From Erinaceus europaeus (Eukaryota; Chordata; Mammalia; Eulipotyphla; Erinaceidae), in the NCBI RefSeq assembly GCF_950295315.1, contig NC_080164.1, positions 7,758,082 through 7,822,081 of the forward strand: a stretch of 64,000 nt of DNA. The letters are read 5' to 3'. This document shows positions 1 to 12,126 of the stretch, in pieces (positions within the stretch are counted from its first letter, which is position 1; each line of letters opens with the position of its first letter). The notes under the pieces were generated by a model. The model was not told the origin of the DNA. It was given only the letters and a program-made list of their open reading frames with translations, and did not search any database. The position numbers were made by a program, and so were the translations under genes.

Positions 1-640
1 AACAAAACCATAGGACAAGAGGGGTACAATTCCACACAATTCCCACCACCACATCTCTGTATCCCATCCCCCCCTCCTTATAGCTTTCCTATTCTCTATC
101 CCTCTGGGAGCATGGACCCAAGGTTGTTGTGGGATGCAGAAGGTGGAAGGTCTGGCTTCTGTAATTGCTTCCCCACTGAACATGGGCGTTGACTGGTCGA
201 TCCATACTCCCAGCCTGTCTCTCTCTTTCCCTAGTGGGGTGGGGCTCTGGGGAAGCAGAGCTCCAGGAAACACTGGTGGGGTTGTCTGTCCAGGGAAGTC
301 AGGTTAGCATCATGCTAGCATCTGGAACCCTGTGGCTGAAAAGAGAGTTAACATACAAAGCCATACAAACTGTTGAACAATCATAGACCAAAAGGCTGGA
401 ATAGTGCAGATGAAATATTGGTGGATACTCACTGCAGACTATTGTGTTTTTGCTTTCAGATATATATTTTGCCCTAGTTTATGGATATGTGTGAACATAT
501 GCTCTATCTCATGGGACCTGGTCTATATCCAGGTTTTGGGACTTTGTTAGGAAGTGACCCGCCTGGAATGAGAAAGGGTGCAGACATGCACCTCACATGA
601 CCTGGTTAAAGTAAACACAGCATCTTTTGGTTGAAGAGTG
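1..640 (-). mobile_element. L1 3' UTR fragment, deletion-variant subfamily
   Basis: This is the reverse complement of the L1 3' UTR seen complete at 2378-4419. It starts at the very 3' end (the window cuts its A tail) and is collinear to about 412. It then jumps over roughly 780 bases present in the + copy and resumes at the part matching 3030-3175. Patchy similarity ends near 640. The same jump point (tactcactgca) recurs in the copy at 62010-62487, so this is a subfamily feature rather than a private deletion. Confidence 0.8.
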
Positions 641-1172
641 GCAGTGATGAATGAGGGGAAGGATAGAAGACAGGAGATTTGGGTTGAAATGATGTGTTAA
701 CTGAAAATGTAAGAACAAGAAAAATGTGGTAGATGTAAGACAGACCCCATTTCTGTAGGGCAGTCAAGGGTGCATTGCAGGGCTTGATGGCACCAATGGA
801 GGACGCCAGTCCCTGCAGAGTCTTAGGAAGATTTTCCTATTAGTGTCACTCCTGGAAGCCTTCTTAATTGCAGGCTTCCTGCCTCTCATACTGTCAGGAG
901 GGCATACCAGAACAAGGAGTTGTTTTCTATTTGGAGAAGCAAAGCTTAATCAGAACCAGGACTGAAGCCCATAAACATAGCTAGTCCTGTTATCTGCTAA
1001 CTCACCAAGGCTGCATTCAGGAAAGCAAAACACCAGAATCAGGCATCACTTCGAACAAGATGAAAATCAAGTCTCATGAAGTGAATGATTGCAGTAGAGA
1101 GTGAATGGTAGGATGCTGATTTAAAGAAGGGCTAATTGTTAGGGAGATAAATTCAGAATCGAAATTATAATA
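641..1172. other. Single-copy spacer
   Basis: I see no repeat family, long ORF or RNA gene here. The right border is the target duplication of the next L1. Confidence 0.5.
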
Positions 1173-1194
1173 GTTCAGAGAACCTCCATACTTA

Positions 1195-2377
1195 TGGACA
1201 TCTAATTTTTAATAAAGGGGCCCAAAATACTAAATGGAAGAAAGAGACTTTCTTCAATAAATGGTGCTGGGAAAAACTAGGTTGAAATATGCAGAAGAAT
1301 GAAACTGAACCACCTTATCTCACCAGAAACAAAAATCAACTCCAGATGAATCAAGGGCCTGGATGTTAGGCCAGAAACAATCAAATACTTAGAGGAAAAC
1401 ATTGGTGGAACACTTTCCTACCTAAACCTCAAGGACATCTTTGATGATATAAACCCAATTGCATGGCAGACTAAAGCAGAAACAAATCAATGGAATTATA
1501 TCAAATTGAAAAGCTTCTGCACAGCAAAAGAAACTATCACACAAAGAGACCCCTCACAGAATAGGAGAAGTTCTTCAGATGCCATACATCAGACAAGACT
1601 AATCACTACAATATACAAAGAGCTCAGCAAACTTAGCAACAAAAAAGCAAATGACCCCATCCAAAAATGGGCAGAGGATATGAAGAGAACATTCACTACA
1701 GAAGAGATCCAAAAGGCTAACAAACACATGAAAAATTGCTCCAGGTCTCTTACTGTCAGAGAAATGCAAATAAAGACAACATTGAGATACCACCCTGTGA
1801 GAATGGCATACATCAAAAAGGACAGCAGCAGCAAATGCTTGAGATGCTGTGGGGACAGAGGAACCCTTTTGCACTACTGGTGGCAATGTAAAATGGTCCA
1901 CCCTCCGTGGAGAGCAATCTGGAGAACTGTCACAAGCATAGACATGGACCTTCCGTATGACCCAGCAATTGCTCTCCTAGTGATATACTCCCAGGACTCC
2001 ATAACACCCAACCAAAAAGATATTTGTTCGCCTATGATCATAGCAGCACAATTCGTAATAGCTAAAACCTGGAAGCAACCCAGGTGCCCAACAGCAGATG
2101 AATGGCTGAGAAAATTGTGGTATATGTACTCAAAATAGAATACTATACAGCTATTAAGAACAATGAGCCCACTTTCTCTGACCCAACTTGTAGGGAACTA
2201 AAAGGAATTATGTTAAGTGAGCTAAGTCAGAAGGATAAAGAGGAGTATGGGATGACCCCACTCATAAACAGAAATTTAGAAAGAAGAACAGAGGGAAACT
2301 CAAAGCAGAATTTGACTAAATTTGAAGCAGGGCACCAAAGTGAAAACCCTGGGTTAAGGGTGAGGGTGGATATTTGA
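1195..2377 (+). pseudogene. L1 ORF2 C-terminal region (broken)
   Basis: Only the end of L1 ORF2 is present; the endonuclease and the reverse transcriptase core were lost by 5' truncation. The best open stretch, 1506-2138 (210 codons), contains the conserved C-terminal cysteine motif CX3CX7HX4C, all four positions intact, followed by the typical WR..WR...DLPYDPAI and AKTWKQP.CPT.DEW blocks. The reading then shifts: the continuation (EYYTAIKNNEP, then LSELSQKDKEEYG) is in the frame of 2102-2377. That indicates a frameshift near 2100-2140 next to a stop. Codons before 1506 match the family but are interrupted. It cannot make a working L1 protein. The family assignment is secure by sequence recognition; the exact 3' end of the ORF is uncertain. 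Confidence 0.85.
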
Positions 2378-4419
2378 CTTCATAGTGCAGGCAGGGGTGG
2401 TGGTGGGGTGAGGTTGAGATGGGACACAGTCTTTTGGTGGTGGGAAGGGTTTTTATGTATACGTCTATTAATCTGTAGTCATATAAATCACTATTTAATT
2501 AATATAAGAGGGGAAAATTGATTGAATGTCTCAAAACTTTATAATGCACAGACCATAGGCTGAGTCTTTGATATGCTGACTCTCTTAAAAGCTTAGACCA
2601 GGGAGAACAGAAGCAACCTGTGGCCCAGCTATATACAAATAATATCACAGAACATAAATTATGATGATGTTGTGTATGATAGAGAAAATTCTAACAAAGG
2701 GATTTTTCAAAGTTAACCCAATTGCCAAATAATAAGATTATAGCACTATCTATTGCCTTATTAAACCCTAAGGCAGCAAGATCCTCCTGCTTGCTCTATA
2801 GAGCCTATATTTCTCCAGTCCTAGAATCTCTAGAGTGAGGCTCACATTCCTGCAGGCTTCTCTCGATTCAAACCAAATGATACTGCATCTGTTGATCCCA
2901 AACTAATCAACACAATGAGTTCTACCTCAGTATGCTTCACTTCATACTGTGTCCAGAGACGTCCCGCACGGATTGTCAACCCTTCAGCCTCATTACTCGG
3001 TGAGACCTTTCCTTTCATAGGATTCTCTAATTCCATTCCAGGTGGTTCACTTCCCAACAAAGTCTCAAAACCTAGATATAGACCAGGTCCCATGCGATAG
3101 GGCATATGTTCACATGTATCCATAAATTAGGGCAAAATATATACCTGAAAACAAAAGTACACAATAGTCTAGAGTGAGTCAGTATGAAATTCCTAATGAA
3201 ATAGTGTCTACTTAGACTTAGATACCCTCCACACTTATTTCCTATTAATTACTTCCCTCACTCACTCCCAAGCTATCCTTATCAAAGCAAGGACTGAAAA
3301 AGCTGAATAAGGGCAAGAGACTGGCATACTTTAATGATGATTCTTTAATCACTATCAGGCCACCTCATCAGTTGGGGCCCTAGTTGGGAGTCCTGAGATT
3401 CCCAAACAGACATGATGGGCCTATACCTTGAATAAATAATAAATCCCTTTCTCCACTCTTAACAATCATTTATATCAGGAACAACAAAACATACCCCTTT
3501 ATGGACCCAGATACTTGAATCAACAAGAATGTTCCATCCTCTGAAGGGAGTCTGGACAGTATACTCTGTGCTACACCTGAAGAAAATGGGCCCTGATATT
3601 GGGGCAGCTTGGAATGTTCCTACTCATGACCACAGAATGTGAGCTCAGATCTACAGGGATGCAGAGGCCACATAGGCTCCTAAGCTGAATATGGACAACA
3701 GATCAGATCAAGTTGATGGGGTTTACAGTCAATAATATTTATAGAACTTGCCCATATTTGGGAGCTACTCTCTTGTTAGAGCCAGCTTTCTGGTCCTTTT
3801 CCAGCCATGACATCATCTCCCCAGACAATTAGTAGGATCCACCTGCATATCAGATTTCAGGCTCAGGGAAAAAAATAACACCTAGTATAGCCACAGGCCC
3901 TTTGGAATATAACTAAAATATGCCTGCTAGCTATCTACAGAATGGAGAGACACCCCCCCCCCAACTCTTCATCTTCACTATTCCAGCCTTTAGGTTCATG
4001 ATTAGTCAACAACTTTCCTGGCTTTATATATTAACTCTCTTTTCAGCCACCAGGTTACAGATGCTAACATGATACCAACCAGACTTCCCTGGACAGATGA
4101 CCCCACTCCACAATGTGTCCTGGAGCTCCGATTCTCCAGAACTCCGCCCCACTAGGGAAAGAGAGAGACAGGCTGGGAGTATGGGTCAATCGATCTGTCA
4201 ACGCCCATGTTCAGCAGGGAAACAATTATAGAAGCCAGGCCTTCCACCTTCTGCATCCCACAGTGACCTTGGATCCATACTCACAGAGGGTTAAAGAATA
4301 GGAAAGCTATCAGGGGAGGGGATGGGATATGAAGTTCTGGTGGTGGGAATTGTGTGGAGTTGTATCCCTCTTATCCCATGGTTTTGTCAATGTTTCCTTT
4401 TTATAAATTAAAAAAAAAA
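2378..4419 (+). other. L1 3' UTR and A-tail
   Basis: This long non-coding 3' UTR follows the ORF2 remnant. Its last 450 bases (from about 3960) recur in both orientations at 1-412, 5706-6690, 7010-7183, 22265-23119, 32801-33428, 61547-61786 and 62010-62487. More diverged relatives lie at 11910-12800, 26400-27010 and 59606-60115. It ends tttttataaatta followed by A10. ORFs in it (for example 2842-3123 on the minus strand) have no counterpart and are chance. Confidence 0.8.
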
Positions 4420-4483
4420 GGCTCAGAGAATATATTATACACAGAAATATACCTGGAAGGGGTAAGGCATGAAAATTGGAGAG

Positions 4484-4765
4484 ACTGGGGACAGGGTGTT
4501 GGCACACCCATTAAGCTTTCATATTGCCAGGCACAAGGACCCAGATTTGAGCCCCTGCTCCCCACATGCAGGGGGGAGCTTCACAAACAGTGAAGCAGGT
4601 TTGCAGTTATCTAACTTTCTCTTTCTCTTCCTTTCCCTATTCTCCACATCCTCTCTCAGTTTCTCTCCGTCCTAGCTAAAATAAAGGAGGGAGGGAATGA
4701 CCCCAAGGAGCAGTGGATTCATCATGCAGGCACCGAGCCCCAGCAAATATCCTGGTGGCCAAAGA
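4484..4765 (+). mobile_element. SINE-B with 3' tail module
   Basis: The tRNA-like head is degraded (ttaagctttcat... and the B-box-like gatttgagcccctg). The body (agtgaagcaggtttgcag, pyrimidine-rich tract) follows, then a tail reading ggagcagtggattcat...gcaccgagccccagcaa at 4707-4750. The same tail occurs on several other SINEs in this window. Confidence 0.75.
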
Positions 4766-5705
4766 GAGACAGAGAAAGGGGAAGAGAAAAGGAAACTGAA
4801 AAGACTGAGGGGAATGGTCAGGTACGAGACATGTTCCCGTTATCAGTGGACTTTTCTCAAAGGTGTCAGGCACAAGGGTCTTTTTGCGTAACTGTTATGC
4901 TTTCCACCCTCACCGGGCTCCTGCATGTCTTTAGTTGGTGCCAACCCCAAACAGCTAAGAACTGAGGAAAGAAGGTGACGCCACCACCCATACCTTTCCA
5001 GAACTTTTGAAACTCAAACTTTTGTCCAAAATCTTAGAATTATTTAGTCAGATAACATGACATTTTCACACACACAAATATATATGTATATATATATATA
5101 TAGTCTCTAACTATGTGAATACTTAAATTATAACAACCTCAGGATTCACTGCTGTTTTTTCCCCCTGGCATTTTCTAAAGCTAGGTTTGGCATGCCAGTT
5201 GTAGAGACTATACTATTCATCACCACCCAGACAAACGCCTACCATGACCTTGAGCCGCCAACATGTGACATGGATACAGACTCGAACATTTATTGCATCT
5301 TTCATTTCATCAGAAGTATCTGTTAAAAGGTTTAACCAACTTTTTTAGTGTCAGCACTGGAAGGTTAAAATTCCAGTTGCTTTTACCATTCAAGAATGGT
5401 TTCTGAGGGATACTGCTGGATTAGAGTATAAAATCCGATGTACATTTAGTTGAAGACAGTCATCAGTTTCAGAGTACAGGAAAGATGCCAAGGCAACCCG
5501 GATGCCCATGGAAAGAATGAGATATTACCAGCAGAGGAGCAGGGTAGCTGCAGCTCTTGCTAGTTTTCCTCAGGGTCCCAGTCCGCCAGGTGCTGCTCTG
5601 ATGTTGCCCTTGTTGCCTCTCCTACTGGTGTGATTCTGGAAGCTGCCACTATTCTTGTTGCTTTTGCTATCACCCAATTATGAGGAACATTTCTCCAGTG
5701 ACCCA
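4766..5705. other. Mostly single-copy DNA with a short (CA/TA)n run
   Basis: The only structured part is the alternating CA/TA tract at 5067-5102. I see no gene. Confidence 0.5.
5067..5102. repeat. (CA)n/(TA)n microsatellite
   Basis: Alternating CA turns into TA dinucleotides. Confidence 0.9.
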
Positions 5706-6690
5706 GGAAGTTTTATTTATTTATTTTTTTATTTATCAAATGGAAATATTGATATGACTATAGGATCAGAAGGGTATATTTCCACACAGTGCCCACCCAC
5801 AGAGCTCCATATCCAATCCCCTCCCTTGATAACTTTCCCATTCTTTGTCCCTCTGGGATTATGGACCTAGGGTCATTGTGGGATGCAGAAGGTGGGAGGT
5901 CTGGTTTCTGTAATTGCTTCTCCACTGAACATGGGTGTTGACAGGTCTATCCATACTCTCAGCCTGCCTCTCTCTTTCCCTAGTTGGGCAGGGATCTGGG
6001 TAGGCAGGGCTCCAGGACACAGTGGTGGGGTTGTCTGCCCAGGGAAGTCAAGTTGGCATCATGGTAGCATCTGGAACCTGGTGGCTGAAAAAGAGTTAAC
6101 ATGTAAAGCCAAACAAATTATTGACTAATCATGAACCTAAAGACAAGAATATTGCAGATGAAGATTGACGTCTCCATTCTGGAAAAAGGTAGTAGGTCTG
6201 TTTTAGGTATATTCCAAAGGGCCCATGACTATACTATTTTTTTCCTAAGCCTGACTTTTAACATGCAGGTGGATCCAGGTTATTGTCTGGGGAGATGGTG
6301 CCATAGTTGGGAAAAGGACTAGTAAGCTGGCTCAGGGAAGAGAGTAGCTCCCAAATATAGAAAAAGTATATAAACATTATTATCTGTAAACCCCATCAAT
6401 TTGATCTGGGGCCCATATTCAGCACAGGAGCCTGTGTAACCTCTGCATCCCTGTAGGTCTGAGCTCACATTCTGTGGTCACAGCTGGGAACATTCTAGGC
6501 TGCACTCATTTCAGGAACCATCTTCCTCAGGTGGTAGGTAGAGTATGTTGTCCACCCTTTCTTTGGAGAATGGAATATGCTCTGCCACTGCTGATCCACA
6601 ATGAGGGCCAGCACTGTACAAGCCCACACAGGGTCCATTATATTGTTCCTGATGGAGATAACCAGTTAACAGTGGTGAAAGGGAAGATTT
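5706..6690 (-). mobile_element. L1 3' UTR fragment
   Basis: Reverse complement of the L1 3' UTR, from the 3' terminus (T-rich 5710-5740) to a part matching about 3530 in the reference copy. It has no internal inversion. A possible short duplication (ggaagtttt at 5706, ggaagattt at 6682) flanks it, but this is weak. Confidence 0.8.
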
Positions 6691-6763
6691 GTTTTTTTAT
6701 GTAGATAATTTAGATTTAGGATTATAGTCATCTTACAACACACATTGCTTACTTTAACCTCAA

Positions 6764-7009
6764 AGATATTTTTTTATAAAAAAAGAATTTAATCTTTGTT
6801 TATTTATTGGATAGAGACAGCTAGAAATCAAGAGGAAAGGGGTGATATCGAGGGAGAGAGACAGAGAGATACCTGCAGCACTGCTTCACCACTTGTGAAG
6901 ATTTCCCCCTGCAGGTGTGGACTGGGGGCACAAACCTGGGTCCTTGTGAACTGGAACATGTGTGCTCAACCAGGTGTGCCACCACCTGCCCCCACAGAGA
7001 TATTTCTTT
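6764..7009 (-). mobile_element. SINE-B, antisense, with target duplication
   Basis: The SINE-B body lies in antisense (6776-6997): T-rich start, cagcactgcttcaccacttgtgaag, then the inverted tRNA-like head caaccaggtgtgccaccacctg. It is flanked by agatatttt-type repeats at 6764-6775 and 6998-7009, 11 of 12 matching. Confidence 0.8.
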
Positions 7010-7183
7010 TTAATTTTTTTGTTTATTAAAAAAAGGAGACATTAACAAAACCATAAGCTAAGAAGGGTACAACTCTAAACATTTCCCACCACCAGATCTC
7101 CATCCCCTTCCCTGATAATTTTCCTATTCCTCATCACTCTAGGATTATGGACCCAAGGTTATTGTGGGATGCAGAAGGTGGAA
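7010..7183 (-). mobile_element. Short L1 3' end fragment
   Basis: The last roughly 170 bases of the L1 3' UTR in antisense (aacaaaaccataagct..., ccaccaccagat, ggatgcagaaggtggaag), 5'-truncated after ggtctggctt. Confidence 0.8.
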
Positions 7184-7243
7184 GGTCTGGCTTAGGTCTG
7201 ATCTTCACAAACTATTCCCTATTCCCTATTCTCTCTCCACTAT

Positions 7244-7303
7244 AGAGTCCTTGTGCTTTGCGCCACCAGCGCTTAACCCACTATGCTACCACCCTACTCC
7301 CGC
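7244..7303 (-). mobile_element. SINE-A head fragment, antisense
   Basis: About 60 bases match the inverted SINE-A tRNA-like head (ccttgtgctttgcgccacc, gcttaacccactatgctacc). The body is missing. Confidence 0.65.
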
Positions 7304-7334
7304 GGTTTTTTTTTTTTAATATAAAACAAAGTAT

Positions 7335-7510
7335 TTATTTGGTGTTTTGATTATGGTGACAGATACCCAGATCTACACATGATAAAATTACAGAAAATTC
7401 ACACATTTAAAAGTGAAGAAAAAAAATCTCAACATAACCAGCCGATTGTACCAATATCAGAATCTTAGCTTTACTTGTATACTATCATTTTTATAATATT
7501 ATCACTCTTT
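7335..7510 (+). mobile_element. Ancient L1M 3' UTR relic
   Basis: Order and wording match the mammal-wide L1M 3' UTR: gattatggtgacag, ctacacatgataaaatta, acacatttaaaagtg, gattgtaccaatatcag. It is diverged, so it predates the lineage-specific L1s. Confidence 0.55.
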
Positions 7511-9658
7511 TTTTACTTAGTTTTTGTTCTTGGTGGTGTTTTCTTCAGTTGCACTCTGATACAGAAGGCCTGTGACCTTACCGGCCGGCCCATCATTCCC
7601 CCTCTGCCTGCCACCCTCACCTCATATGATGGCCTCAGCAAAACGGTCTAAAAATAGTGAACGACAGTTAAAATTATAGAAAGGTCAACAAGACTCTCTA
7701 GGAGCTAGAAATCCCTGGTATGCACTATCTGAAAATAAAAAGTCAGCAGGATATGATGGGGTGCTGGGTGTGGGGGGAACGTATGAATTTTCCCGTGCAC
7801 CACGAGTGAAATCTGGAGGTAGAGAAGTGGTCCTTAGGAGGAATCTTTGGGGCATTATCATAATAAAATTGGGACTGTAGAGAGTGGTTAAGTCTCCAGG
7901 TTTAATGGTAGCATGACTATGGCTGTTAAGAATACTACTGTGCATACTGGAAAGTTTCTAAGAGTAAACTGCTGTTGCATTCAGAAAAAAATCAGCATGT
8001 GAAGATCAGATTAACTAGAGTAATCAACTCCTTTCTGTGTACCATGGCATCATGATTAGTCCCTTAGATATAGAATACTGCTATTAAAATACCTTTGAAC
8101 AATTTGAATCCATCTAGACATTCACAGATTTATTTGTTCTTAGTAAGCATTTTGCTGAGATTGGGTTGTGTGCCCACAGGACATTAAAAGCAGCTGAATG
8201 TTTTTGTTTGTGTATTGTTCTCATAGTCAGTTCCTATCTCCACCCCCTCCCTTTATGATATTTTGTCGTTTTCTATTCCTTTAAAAATCTAAAGATTCTT
8301 CCTCCGCCATGAATAGAAGAAAATGGAAGTTTCCTTAGAGACAGGTTACTGTATCACCTGATATTGATACGATTGAAGCTATTGCAGAACCCAGAGGGGG
8401 CCAAGTGAGCAGAGCCCAGGAGCAGGGCTGCCTCCCTAAGAAATAGGGCTACTTTCTTCTTATGTCTTCAGACATCCTGTGCTCTTCCTCTTTTTCCATT
8501 TCTCCCCACCCACCTTTCATCATCCTCAGAGGTCCATGTGTGTGAAAAGCAGCAGAGGAATGTGGGTGGGTTGACTTGTATAATTAAATCCATGTTGCAT
8601 CGTGTTCTTTAAAATTAATAAGGAATTCATCCCATTGAAACTTACCATGACATCTTCCCTCTGACTCAGATTTCTTTTGCTTTTCTCTCCTTTCCTTGGC
8701 TAAAAGCATTAGACATGGAGCTATGGTTCAAATTAGTATCCTACATTTCTCTTCTTTTTTTTTTTTTAATTGAAATTTTCTGTTCAGTGTTTAGTTTGTT
8801 TATATTTTACTTTTCCTTCTATTCCACCTTTCCACCATTGTCGCCTTTCTTCCTCCTTCTAAAACATTTATTAGAAAAAAGAGAAAATTAGAGCTCTTTC
8901 AGAACTGGTGACTGAGCACACTGCTGGCTGAATCTTGAGGCTCCGCCATTATCCTTTGAGACCGTTCATTCCCCAGATCTCTTTATCACCACACCATGAA
9001 AACTGGGTTTGTGTGTGTGTCCACTGGATTCAGAAGGAGCTACATATGTGAGCTGTACTTCTAAATCCCTGGGTCATGTTGTGAAACACCTTTTTATTGG
9101 GGGTAGTAATTTGACTTCATTCCCTTATAAAAGTGGATTTACGTGATGGATGTGGGATATATATTTCTGCCACTGTTTTTGAGGGTTAGTGGCTGTATCA
9201 GGATTAGATTCAACTGTGAGTAACATAACCTGAAATAACAGTGGCTTAGACCTGATAAAAGTGCTTCCTTTCTCATGTGGAAGACCCAGCTGGTCTGGTT
9301 GAACATGTTTCATGAAATCTTCATTGGAAATTAAGGACGTGTGTGGACCTCAGTTTTAAAATTCAAGTATTTGTTTATACTATCACCTTATGAAGCATCC
9401 AAGAGTACAGGTCTTTCCTTTGTAGGCTTACCTGCTGTTGACACAGCAGGTAACCTCTCTCCTCAGCCTCAGAGTGAAACCACCATAGACTGGAATCCGA
9501 CCTTGCCTAGTTCTCTGACATGCAACTGTGAATGAATTCCCAAATTTAAGAGGCATTATTTTTCTTATAGGTAGAGTAGAAACTGGTCTGTTAGAGAAAT
9601 ATTAGTAGGAAAAAAGGGGGGGTTTCCTTTATTAACATAAGAAATTTTATTTATAACA
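7511..9658. other. Single-copy DNA
   Basis: No repeat family is recognised apart from a T-run near 8757-8768. Short ORFs (7685-7945 minus; 9125-9313 minus; 9341-9535 plus) lack recognisable domains and are best read as chance. Confidence 0.5.
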
Positions 9659-9917
9659 TCTCACACTTCTTTATGTGTGATTTTTTAAAATATTTATTCC
9701 ATTTTGTTGTCCTTGTTTTTATTGTTGTAGTAGTTGTTATTGTTACTGATGTCACTGTTGTTGGATAGGACAGAGAGAAATGGAGAAGGGAGGGGAAGAC
9801 AGTGGGAGAGAAAGATAAACAACTGCAGACCTACTTCGCCACTTGGGAAGCAGCGATTTGCGCTACCTGTGCTTAACCTACTGTGCTGCCGCCCAACTCC
9901 CAACTCTCACATTTCTT
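9659..9917 (-). mobile_element. SINE-A, antisense, internally deleted
   Basis: The antisense SINE-A (9672-9904) runs from its AT-rich tail through ggataggacagagagaaatgg to an inverted head (gcttaacctactgtgctgcc). The middle, including the B-box region, is missing. Flanks tctcacacttctt (9659-9671) and tctcacatttctt (9905-9917) form a 13-bp target duplication with one mismatch. Confidence 0.85.
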
Positions 9918-10280
9918 ACTGAATTATTTTTCTGTTTTCAAAGGAGACTAGTCTCGTGTTTGGAGACTGATAATTTTCTCCTAGTGAGGAAAAAAAAATA
10001 AATGGTATACTTCAGGCTCTCTTTAAGTAAATCTCCCAGTTAGAAAAGAAATTTCAATGTGAAAAGGATGACATTCTTGTTTGGTCTACCTCCACTGAAG
10101 CAGGATTTACTGACTTTTTTTTTTTTTTGAATTTCTATTTATTGGAAGATACAGTGGATCAGAGGCAAATATCCACTCCCTACTCATTTTGCTTGTAGTG
10201 TTTTGTTGTGTTGTTGCAAGATAGACGACTAAAATGGTGGGATATGCATATCAATTTAGAGGGTAATGGACAGTACTGCC

Positions 10281-10311
10281 ACCATGATCATCATCATCAT
10301 CATCATCATCG

Positions 10312-10343
<32 letters not shown>

Positions 10344-10360
10344 GTCATCATCACCATCAT
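10281..10360. repeat. (CAT)n trinucleotide repeat
   Basis: About 26 CAT units with CGT and CAC interruptions. The His-run it encodes in one frame is not evidence of a protein. Confidence 0.95.
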
Positions 10361-10369
10361 TTTAAATGG

Positions 10370-10560
10370 CTACAAGGATTGACACTGGGGCTTAGTGCCT
10401 GCATGACAAATTCACTGTCCCCTGAGGCCAACTCTTTCCTCTTTTTCTTTTTTTTTCTTTTTTTGTAGAGACACAGAAATTAAGGAGGGGAAGGAATAGA
10501 GAAAAAGAGAAACACTTGGACCCCTGCTCCACTGCTCCTGCAGCTTCCCTGGGCCTCAGG
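10370..10560 (-). mobile_element. SINE-B, antisense, with tail module
   Basis: Inverted tail module (gacactggggcttagtgcctgcatga), a T-rich stretch, then inverted SINE-B body (gagacacagaaattaaggagggg). The tRNA-like head is absent. Confidence 0.65.
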
Positions 10561-10673
10561 CATAGTAATCTATGAGCTCCAACAGGTAATTTATGAGCCC
10601 AGCTCTTAAGCAGGGCTTCCAAATGAAAGAATAGCATGTCACTGAATAGGTTTGAAAAAGTCCTGATGGGGGC

Positions 10674-10885
10674 CAGGCTGTCACACACCTGCTTACACGT
10701 ACACACACTACAGTGCTCAAGGACCCAAGTTTAAGACCTTGGTCTCCACCTGCAGAGGGGAAGCTTTATGAGTGGTGAAGCAGAACTGCAGTGTCTCTCT
10801 GTCTTTCTCCTTCTCTATCTTCCCCCTTTCAATTTCTCTTTTCATCTATTCAATAATTAATAATTAAAATGTTTAAAAAGGAAAA
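10674..10885 (+). mobile_element. SINE-B
   Basis: Degraded head (gggggccaggctgtcacacacctg), B-box-like aagtttaagacc, body agtggtgaagcagaactgcag, pyrimidine tract and AT-rich tail. Confidence 0.75.
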
Positions 10886-10916
10886 ATCAGGATGTATCAC
10901 ACTCAACATATCTATA

Positions 10917-10935
10917 TGTGTGTGTGTGTGTGTGT
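10917..10935. repeat. (TG)n
   Basis: A short perfect dinucleotide run. Confidence 0.9.
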
Positions 10936-11455
10936 TTCATGCTTGTGCTATGTATTCTACATTATAAACTAAAATACACCTTAAAGTGGATTATGAATGA
11001 TAAAAAAGGAGATAAAAAAGTGAAGGATCACTGTACCTGGTATTAAAGCTTGCAATATACTTAGACAGTAACTAATACAAAGTAGTTTTGGCAGAGAGAT
11101 AGACACTTACGTCAAGGGAACATAATAAAGAGTCCAGAAAAAGACCTCCATAAATATACCTAACTGATTATGAATGTATGAGTCTTATGATATCTCATAA
11201 TCTCATGAATAGTGTTCTTATCAATACTGTATTGATGCTGAAATTTTTCTAGGAATATACTGTGGGTGCCGTCATTATACAAAGAAATGATAAAGCAGAA
11301 AGCCAACCAAAATGAAAGAAGATTCTACAGATTATTATCATTCAAATAATCTTTATAAAAAATGGTCCAAGCAGACTATTAATACATCTACATTCTAAAT
11401 AGAAGCAAGAAGACACATGTCTGTTAAAATAAACAATATGGAGGGATTGAGGAAG
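10936..11455. other. Single-copy DNA
   Basis: AT-rich spacer between two SINE-B copies. Nothing recognised. Confidence 0.45.
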
Positions 11456-11672
11456 CAGACAGGGGAGCACTTGGTTGAGAGCACATTTTCTAACTGTTCT
11501 AACGCACAAAGATTGCGATTCATGCCTCTGGTCTCCACCCGCAAGGGTCAGGGCTTTGCAAGAGATAAAGCAGTGTTGCCAGTGTCTCTCTGCATCCCTC
11601 TCTGTATCCTTTGCCCTCTCTATATCTGTTCCTATTCAATAAATAAATAAGATGTTTTTAAAAAGAAAAAAA
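11456..11672 (+). mobile_element. Diverged SINE-B
   Basis: Head agacaggggagcacttggttgag, B-box-like gcgattcatgcctctgg, body, and an A-rich end with (aata)n. It is more diverged than most copies here. Confidence 0.6.
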
Positions 11673-11909
11673 AATTCTACTTTAGAAAAAACGCAATTTT
11701 AGGTGCGGTCATATCGTTCTACCAATTGTAAGGAGACCCGAGAAATGTCCTTTTTTTCTGAGTAGTAAAAGAACCAGTGAAGTTTTTATTATTAGTTATA
11801 CAAAGAAGATCATAGCACCTGGAGGGCAATTTCCTGTCTTTGTAAGAAAGAAACGTTGTCTGTGCACCATACTGCATCTCTGTTGACCATCCAAATATAT
11901 GTTTTTTTA

Positions 11910-12092
11910 ATATTTTTAAATATTGTCTTTTAATAATTTAATATTGATTTACAAAATCTTAAGGTAATAGGGTTATAATTCAATACAGTTTCCACCACCA
12001 GAGTTCTGTGTCCCATTCCTTCCATTGGAAACTGTGGTAGTTCTCCTTTGGTCACAGATATGAGGTGGTTCTATAACTATCCATATACATGT

Positions 12093-12126
<34 letters not shown>

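Larger units (their letters stand above)
1173..4430 (+). mobile_element. 5'-truncated L1 retrotransposon with target-site duplication
   Basis: The insertion (about 1183-4419) holds the last 1.2 kb of ORF2, a 2-kb 3' UTR and an A-tail at 4410-4419. It is bounded by gttcagagaa (1173-1182) and gctcagagaa (4421-4430), a 10-bp target duplication with one mismatch. Truncation at the 5' end, the A-tail and the duplication are the marks of target-primed reverse transcription. This copy has the longest 3' UTR in the window and served as the reference for recognising the other fragments. Confidence 0.85.

Noticed and set aside
10208..10468. ORF with a long histidine run
   Set aside because: It is the translation of the (CAT)n microsatellite joined to SINE sequence.
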